Assembly (NCBI GenBank): GCA_033032865.1
Contig: JAWHQI010000060.1
Span: 11,364,001 to 11,428,000 of the forward strand
DNA length: 64,000 bases
DNA from: Dactylorhiza incarnata
Taxonomy: Eukaryota > Streptophyta > Magnoliopsida > Asparagales > Orchidaceae
Reading direction: 5' to 3'
The notes under the pieces are model-generated. The model saw only the letters and a list, made by a program, of their open reading frames with translations. It was not told where the DNA came from and did no database searches. Below, one piece after another: positions 57,162-64,000 of the stretch (position 1 is its first letter; each line of letters opens with the position of its first letter). Both the position numbers and the translations under genes were made by a program.

Positions 57162-58580
57162 CGAAGTGCACCAGTAAATTTATAGGCACTTCTGAGGTGC
57201 GTTTAGAGGAGGCTCCACTAAGGAGATTTGGAGTTGGTGGAGTCAAAGTCCAGCCCATGATCATGGGAGTGGAGGAATCCGTCAGCGCAGAATTCGCGAT
57301 TTACCAGCACCAGACACGGTCAAGACCGCACCCCACTACTGGGGTGCGGTTAGTACGCAGTCCACACCCCACTAGTGGGGTGCGGGTAGCCCACACCCCC
57401 ATAGTGGGGGGGGGGGGGGGGTGTGCAGCCAAACAGCACCCATGGTGGGGTGCGGCCAAGTCGCACCCCCCAAATGGGAGTGCGGCCAAACCACACCCCC
57501 CATGTTGGGGTGCGGCCAAGCCGCTCTCCCCCCGCCTTGCAGGGGATGCGGCCGAAACCGCACCCCCCTCGGCGGGTGCAGTCGGAGCCCACTTTCTCAT
57601 TGGGGCGCGATTTCCTATTTCCCGAGTGACGCGGCCTTCAGAGGGCACGTCCTCGTTTGCATGACGACTGCTTTCCAATAGCACTCGTCCGTTATCCGTT
57701 CACTCAGAACACTCTCGTGTTCGTTGCGCGCTCATAATGCTCTCATATTCGTTGCGCGGTCAGAACACTTCCACGCACGCTCAGAACGCATCCATGTTCC
57801 CGACGCGCGCGATAGTTAACCTTTCCTAATTTCTCAGATTGCAGGACTCGTTCGTTGCCTTCATCACCTTCAACGAAGCTGCCCGAACTGCCCGAAGGAT
57901 GAAACTGTCATTTACGAAAAATGGAGATCCCTGTGCTCCGAATCGGCAAACGTGATTCGTCCGTTAGGTGGTTACGATAGTTACGACGTCGAAATTACTA
58001 GGCTACCCTGCCCAAGACTATAAAAGGAGCTCAGGGCCTTCATTTCAAGGCACCTTGCCTTCTGCGCCCGAGAGAGCTTTGTTGAAGATTTCCTCTGAGT
58101 TCTCCTTGGAGGTTAAAGATCTCTTTCGGCCTTCGAAGATCTCCTCTGAGGCTTTGAAGATCTCATTCGTGGACTTGAAGGTTTCTTTTGCTCCGGAAGG
58201 CCATCCTCCTAAGTGATTCGGGAATCCTTCGGGTCCAGAAAGGCGACTCAGCGATCTCACTTTCGTTCCCAGAAGAAGAAGTACATAGCATTCCGAGAGG
58301 TGACCTGTCACCCTCAGAATTCTCTCTCCCCCCATTGTAACAAGCAGCGGTCTATTGCGCTCGAGTTCTTAGTTTCCAAATTGTAACGTACCAACAGATA
58401 GTGAACTTTGGTCGGCACAGGTCCGACCGCGTGGTTTTTTACCTTTTCCGGATTTTCCACGTTAAAAGTTATCGTGTCACTTACTAATTCTTTTATTGAC
58501 TGTTCGCGCGCTCGGTTTGCTTTCGAGCTAAGGTGGTTCAATTCGACCGGTTTACGAGAGCACCCGAGCGACCCGCAACA
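57162..58580 (+). repeat. 3' LTR of the second Tat-type element
   Basis: Intact copy of the LTR split at 44396/50239. It has a U3 palindromic minisatellite (57330-57560), a G-run at about 57406-57421, TATAAAAGG (58019-58027) and the end GCGACCCGCAACA. The first base of TGAAGTGCACC is C. Confidence 0.9.
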
Positions 58581-58585
58581 AGTTA

Positions 58586-59146
58586 TATAGAATATAAATA
58601 TTGTTTGTATTTGTAATCATCAAAACCTATTCTAAGTAAGTATTTCTATATTATCTATATTGTATTAAAAAAGAAAATTTTGGGTGATTGTGATCCTAAA
58701 ATAGGAACATCAGATGAATTTGAGCCGTTCAATTTTAACTTGCGACTTGTAGGGTGCGACGACACTAACACTAGGTCATTCCTCGAGTGATGATGAAGTT
58801 ATTATCGCACTCTGCGCACGGGGATCCCTTGCACAATACTTCGATCGTTCTTTTTTTGCCAATCAGGTTCTTCTATTTACATTTTTATTAATAGATATTA
58901 TTTATAATATGATATGAGAATAAAAATAAGTAAAATAATTTGCTCCTTATATATAATAATAAAATTAAATACAATTTAAATATATTATATCAAATACATT
59001 TCATAATTTATTTAATGAAATTTATATATTACAATATAAATTAAATATCGTGCATGTATTCCCTATAGTCAATGTGTGAAAGTAACAATACTCAGTCGTT
59101 GCTTAGATATCCATCATAATATCTGCCACAAATGAAATCTAGTTTT
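58586..59146. other. AT-rich flank, no gene seen
   Basis: Sequence right of the AGTTA duplication. No recognisable domain or repeat. Confidence 0.4.
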
Positions 59147-59148
59147 TG

Positions 59149-59352
59149 GTGCGTCCGACTCACAAAGAAGTGTGCTAGAGAAAATTCCGCTGTAAAAATC
59201 GCCCATTCAACGGTTGAAAATCAATCTGAATATTACAACTGTATTTTGCGTTAAGGCTGTAATTTCTAGTTTGATTTCAACCGTTGGATTATTGTTTTTA
59301 CAGCCGGATTTACTTTAGCACACACTTCTGTGTGCGTCGGACGCACAATAAT
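59149..59352. mobile_element. palindromic MITE
   Basis: The ends GGTGCGTCCGAC and (inverted) TTGTGCGTCCGAC extend into arms of about 75 bp including GTGTGCTA, GCTGTAAAAA and CAACGGTTGAAA. The family is unassigned. Confidence 0.7.
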
Positions 59353-59828
59353 ACACACACTCGCACTAGCCGCCGTGCACAAATCTCTCATGCACAGTTT
59401 ACAAAGAAGATTGTCAAAAGCAAACGTAAAAGCGTAATTATCAAATCAAAATAAACACTATTAGCAAACCCTACTTTTCCATCCGATACCTACACCTCTC
59501 TCGACCTCGACTCCGCGGATACCGTTCGCAGCACTCCCTAGCCGAATCATCCGCTCGCCAGAGGCAAAACCATCCACAACAAGCTGCGGATCCTCCTCGC
59601 ACCTGCACATTCCTTCCGACTGCTCGAACATTCTCCAAATTCAATATACCCCGACACCGACTTTGATCATGAATTTTTTGTGTGCGATCGATCAACAAGA
59701 TCAACTTTTTTTTTGTACGATCGAATATTGCTTTTATATATTGCAAAATTTTCTTTTTAATCTTGTACCATATTTATTAGATTCCTGCTAATGACAAAAT
59801 GATTTGTGAATAACAGCTCTAAGAACTA
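59353..59828. other. intergenic DNA, no supported gene
   Basis: A GC-richer patch (59465-59660) carries a short frame with no domain. Nothing else was seen. Confidence 0.35.
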
Positions 59829-60206
59829 ATAATTTAGGCGATTGTTATCCACACTACAATTTTGTATGAGTTATTACACGCCTTTTGAAAATAAGTCTTG
59901 TACATGCATTTTTAGGAAAAGTGTTCAACACGAAAGTTGTAAATCTCATCGAGTTCTACAACTTTCGTGTTGAACACTTTTCCTAAAAATGCATGTACAA
60001 GGCGTATTTCCAAAAATTCACTATAATTACACACATGTTTCAATCAGGGCGGCAATACGTCTTGTGTGCATTTTTAGGAAGTGTTCAACACGAATGTGTT
60101 CCCTAAAAATACACGCGCAAGACGTATTTCCAAAAGACGCATAATAACCCATGCAAAAAGAGTGGATAGCCAAAACTGTAGTGCGGATAACAATCGCCAT
60201 AATTTA
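59829..60206. mobile_element. second copy of the hAT-type foldback MITE
   Basis: The element 59837-60198 starts GGCGATTGTTATCC and ends with its complement, flanked by ATAATTTA on both sides (59829-59836, 60199-60206). Its internal arms (GGAAAAGTGTTCAACACGAA, AAAATGCATGTACAAG) match the copy at 24759-25173. The second hairpin is shortened. Confidence 0.85.
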
Positions 60207-62194
60207 TAACAATTTTAGATTTGCTAAAAAAAACCATCTTTATCTTTATAAAGAATAAATGAAAAAAAAAACCAAAAGATTACTTGGAGATTGTTACCAG
60301 TGAGTCAGCTAAATAACAGCAATATACTGTCTCCAAATAATTCTGGTAGCATTAAAATATTTTACATGAAGATATAAGCACAACATACACATTTGCATAA
60401 CAATTTATCTAAAGCGGCAAAAAGATTTATGAATAACAATTTGTAGTTTAGCCGTCTTCGCATAATCCTATGCGAAAAAACCCGCATTGGTTAATTCGGT
60501 TAAAGCCGTCAAGCGTGAGCTTTCTTCAATACACATTCACAGATGCATGCAGATCCTCAAAAAATATAGCAGTAATTCCGGGAGGAGCGATTGAATCCTA
60601 GTCGTTTGAAAACAGCGAAAATTTAAAAATCAGAACAGATTCGATCTCAGATGTCGAAAATGAAAACTCTCCATCACTTTCTGGACTGACAATTTGGAGT
60701 TTCAAATAACAAAGGCGAAAAAAATAATATCAGGATTCGATATACGCTACGTTTCCAGGAGGAAAGTGAGCGAGCAATCATAGCATGTGGGCGCGGCATT
60801 CTGCTTCTAGAGACGAATAAAATAGGAAAGAGCAAGCACGGGCGATGCCGCTCATTCGAGGTCAGGGGAACCGCCGGGGACGAGCTGCACGCAGAATACA
60901 GCGGTTAGTATTGGAATCAGGGCATTGTCTTGAAATTTTTGAATCCGAGTCCAGGACGTATCCAGAACATAAGCACGATCGAACGATGATCACGCGGGGT
61001 CATTATTGTGATAGGGCGCAATCATATGCTTCCGGGACCCGGATTCAGACAAAAGTTATGAATAAACTCTCAAATGACACATCTAGATAGCAATATTAAA
61101 AAGCCTATCAACAAAAAGAAATTTAGATGCAAGAATTCTACATACTAGCTTGCCTTATTTCTCTAGGTAAACTACTAGGAACCGTGCTTGTTTAAACATG
61201 CGAGTATGGCGCCAAAAGCTTCTACGGTTTCGCAAAAAAGATGAATGGCTTGTTTGGTTGCTCGGAGATAGCAACCGTGTTTAGAAGGGAAAAAACTAAC
61301 TCATTATATGCGAATTTAGGCTGGCGTGAGATATTTTTCATCAGTGTGCGGTCACGAACGGCGCGAAACCAGTGGTCGGCAGTGTACCGGCAAAAGGCGG
61401 GAGCATAGAACGCTGGTGTGTAACTACATGCAGCTAAATACCATCAATTTATAAAACACAATATTTTCTTGTTTAATGCAATCAAATGAGCCCTAACTAG
61501 ATCATGCAGAATCACAAAACGGGGTTAGACGAATTTGCTGAACAATGACCGTAAAGCTTTTGGGAAGCGCACCGCACACATTGGGGGAAAAATATCTATG
61601 GATTCAACTCAGTGAGTTAAGGATTTTACATAATTTGTAGCATGCATCTTCAAGAAACCCTACCTCTAACTCTAAGGTAAATCTTTGCTTCATAAATACC
61701 TATGGCAGATCTGTTGATTCTAATGCTATAACAAAGATCACCGGACGGAGGCGGGACGAAGGCGGGACGGAGGCGACCCAAACGGTCGCTCCAGACTGGC
61801 GTTACATCAGGCGTCCGTCCCGCCTCCGGCAGGAATCCTGTTCCCAAACAGGCAATTCAGGGGATAGCTAAACGAATCCTTAACCTTAATCTCCCATGGA
61901 GTGTTTATTTACCGTGTTAATATGCACAAATCTTCCTAACAAGTGTTTTTAAGGTGGTGAATCAAAATATTTTTGTTCAATGTTTTCTAAAACCTTTCCT
62001 TTTTGTCTTTCCATATTAATTTATATATCTATTTTATTAATGCATGTTCAACCATTTAGTGGGCATGCCTAAACCACCAAAAGTGTATTTTCCACAGCCA
62101 TTTCTGTAATTGTTGTTGCAGTCTCTCATAACCTCTCAATCCATTCTTCCCATATTTGTCACAAATTCACTAGTTTTTTTTAAAAGGCAAGTTT
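60207..62194. other. intergenic region, unassigned
   Basis: A short plus frame (60845-61090, basic N-terminus) has no recognisable domain. GACGGAGGCGGGAC repeats with their inverse (61743-61830) and a GTTCCCAAACAGGC end suggest a MITE fragment. No RNA gene was seen. Confidence 0.35.
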
Positions 62195-62655
62195 TACCGT
62201 ACTGCAATTAGGCCAGCAATGCTCTACGGTTCTGAGTGTTGGGCAGTGAATGGTGTACATGAGCAAAAAATGGGAGTTGCGGAGATGAGAATGCTTAGGT
62301 GGATGTGTGGTCACACGAGACTGGATAAAATTAGGAATGAATGTATCAGGGATAAGATAGGAGTGGCGCAAATTGTAGAGAAGATGCGAGAAGCTCGTTT
62401 AAGATGGTTCGGACATGTACATAGGAGACCATTAGAGGCACGTGTTAGGCGGTGTGAGAGTTAAGTCACTAGACATGTTAAACAGGGGAGGGGTAGACCA
62501 AAAAAGACTTGGAATGAAACTATAAGGAAAGACCTGATGTACTTCGGCATTAGTGAGACTGTGATTAAACATAGGGCGCAATGGCGACAAAGGATCCATA
62601 CAGCCGACCCCACTATAGTGGGATAAAAGCTTGAGTGTTGTTGTTGTTGTTCTAA
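62195..62655 (+). pseudogene. RTE-type LINE 3' end with a TTG tail
   Basis: The frame reads MLYGSECWAVNGVHEQKMGV, AEMRMLRWMCGHTRLDKIRN, REARLRWFGHVHRRP, then TAA, then in the same frame GRGRPKKTWNETIRKDL and QWRQRIHTADPTIVG. This is the characteristic C-terminus of plant RTE-class reverse transcriptases. It ends with a TTG repeat (about 62636-62651), the usual RTE tail. The 5' end is truncated at about 62190 and there is one nonsense codon at 62462-62464. It marks a dead retroposed copy. Confidence 0.85.
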
Positions 62656-63865
62656 ACCCACTTGTCTATCAGCAGCATCTTTATCTAAGCAACAGTCAAG
62701 AATTCATATAGCATAATCAATATAATATAGAATATTATGTAAAGTCTTCCTTAAAATCTCCACAAATAATAGTACATTAGTACTTGTAAGGAAGTTCTTT
62801 TTAATTATCTAAATTTAATTCAAGAAGTTATATACATATCTACATCATTATTATGGATATCATTATCTTTTTATATATAATAAATTCAAGGTACATAAAC
62901 TTATCAATAAATAATGACTAGAACTTGATCACATTTAGTGTTAATATTGGCGGACATGTTTGATGTGTCTGATTTTACGGGGACACTACATTGTTCCCAC
63001 AAAAAATCATTTATGGCGTTTCAAAAAAAAACGGCGAATATATTGAAAAATTCCCGATATATCGCTCGAGCCAATAATTTCATATGTCGGCGCTATGATA
63101 TTATATCGGGTTTGAAAATGTATTCCCCCCTTTACGCCTGTAACATTAAAGCCATGTTTGAGGCGGTGATAGAGTGCAGCGGACCGTTGTTTTTTTACGA
63201 AAGCAGCGCCAAACATCAATATAGGTGCAGCGGTGGCAAAACAGATTTCTCAAAATAATAACGATACAACTTCTTTTGGCACTGTGGGTCACGAACCACG
63301 TTCAGCGGTCCAGAAATCCATCGCGCTTGAAAGAGTGAACCTCGCGACTCCTCTTCGCTTCTCGTTGCTAGGGTTTGAATCTCCCCCTCGTCTCTCATTG
63401 ATGTAATCCGATTTTACAAACTCGATGGCGATTAAGAGAAATCAACTCAAAATTCGCTACGCTCTCAATATCAGAGCAGTCAAATGTTTTTTTTTTAAGT
63501 ATTAATAAAGATTCGAGAGGGAAATTCCCTTGCGGTCGCGGCTTGAACCTTACACGGATCGTTAGTTCCACAGGCAAAGATTTACATAAAATAATTTATG
63601 GAAAAATAAAAGGAATTTTTGAATAACTATGGGAGATTTAGGCAAGCTCAGTATTACTTAAAAACAGGATAAATTTAGTTTAATGAAAATTAAGCAAAAA
63701 AGAGATGGATCGGTTTTACCAAGCACGTGAGAAAACTACAACTAAGGAATCAAGTCCAATCGAGCGGAAACGAACTCGGAGGTAGTAGGCCGGCGGAACC
63801 AGACCACTGAAATAGAGGCGTCAGTGTCGGCAGTGGTCTGCGACAGTCACATAGGAAGAACAAAC
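62656..63865. other. unassigned DNA near the right edge
   Basis: Short frames on both strands at 62938-63258 overlap and show no domain. GCCATGTTTGAGGCGG ... GCGCCAAACAT near 63153-63216 may be a short MITE relic. A T-run is at 63487-63496. Confidence 0.35.
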
Positions 63866-64000
63866 CTCTGGATTGGTGATGACGTTGACAGGGGTATGTA
63901 AGGCTTCACAGACAATGGGTTGGGATCGACGATCGTGGAATTGAGCGAAGGCTGCGTCGGCGAGAGTTGAAGAGAACGTTGAAGCTGAAGGAAAGACCCG
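63866..64000 (-). CDS. possible exon of a host gene cut by the window edge
   Basis: On the minus strand 63866-64000 is open in two frames and ends at a donor-like CCAGAG|GTTTGT. One reading is AQFHDRRSQPIVCEALHTP. No family was recognised and coding status is uncertain. Confidence 0.2.

Larger units (their letters stand above)
44199..58585 (+). mobile_element. second Tat-type element, degenerate, with nested insertion
   Basis: The plus-oriented element 44204-58580 is flanked by AGTTA (44199-44203, 58581-58585). LTR1 is 44204-44396 plus 50239-51526, split by an insertion. LTR2 is 57162-58580, with its first base mutated from T to C. The interior (51527-57161) has a Tat primer site, gag and protease remnants, tandem repeats shared with the other Tat element, an antisense coiled-coil gene and a GC-rich minisatellite island. 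No RT or integrase is present, so it is a non-autonomous derivative. Confidence 0.88.

Noticed and set aside
60845..61090. 81-residue plus frame starting MPLIRGQGNRRG
   Set aside because: No domain, no splice or promoter context; kept only as unassigned.
1..64000. CRISPR-like arrays among the tandem repeats
   Set aside because: The tandem arrays lack constant repeats with unique spacers, and the context is a plant nuclear genome.

Overview
This window is nuclear DNA of a flowering plant, probably a eudicot (the clade is an inference). It is a nested retrotransposon landscape with one convincing host gene and one broken host gene. The evidence is plant Ty1/copia and Ty3/gypsy lineages, MITEs, plant L1 and RTE LINE tails, an AMEIOTIC1/DYAD-type meiosis gene, and an early-nodulin-like phytocyanin pseudogene. 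No prokaryotic, CRISPR or viral locus was seen.

Layout. 1-7011: a minus-strand copia element, probably of the SIRE lineage, with a large two-knuckle gag, an intact 1059-residue pol and its 5' LTR; its 3' LTR lies off the left edge. It sits in a degraded L1-type LINE (7012-8170). 8408-17066: a complete minus-strand gypsy element, probably Tekay/Del, flanked by CAGAC duplications. It lost its integrase, polypurine tract and part of the 3' LTR, and a putative 79-nt intron would fuse gag to protease. It lies in an older LTR remnant. 17491-18790: a DNA element with long inverted repeats. 20312-24411: a six-exon AM1/DYAD-like gene on the minus strand with consistent exon phases. 24759-27419: several MITEs and another LTR remnant.

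27790-28559 plus 38081-38141: a phytocyanin (ENODL) pseudogene split just after its signal peptide by a 9.5-kb Tat-lineage gypsy element (28560-38080, duplication TGCGC). 38641-39155 may be organelle-derived. 39158-42090: a long-TIR DNA element carrying a solo Tat LTR (39500-41377, duplication CAGAT). 44204-58580: a second Tat-type element in plus orientation (duplication AGTTA). Its 5' LTR is interrupted by a 5.84-kb TG...CA unit (44397-50238, duplication GTTAG). Its interior holds scrambled gag/protease remnants and an antisense, apparently spliced coiled-coil gene (54341-55864). 58581-64000: MITEs, an RTE LINE tail with a TTG repeat, and mostly unassigned sequence.

Three Tat LTR lots (28560/36526, 39500, 44204/57162) share promoter-proximal motifs and GC-rich palindromic U3 minisatellites. 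The copia and Tekay LTRs independently carry dense TCTCGAGA arrays. Target duplications fix the nesting order. Most elements are disabled by stops, indels or deletions; copia pol and the Tekay gag are the longest intact frames. All assignments come from reading the sequence and translations; no database search was run.
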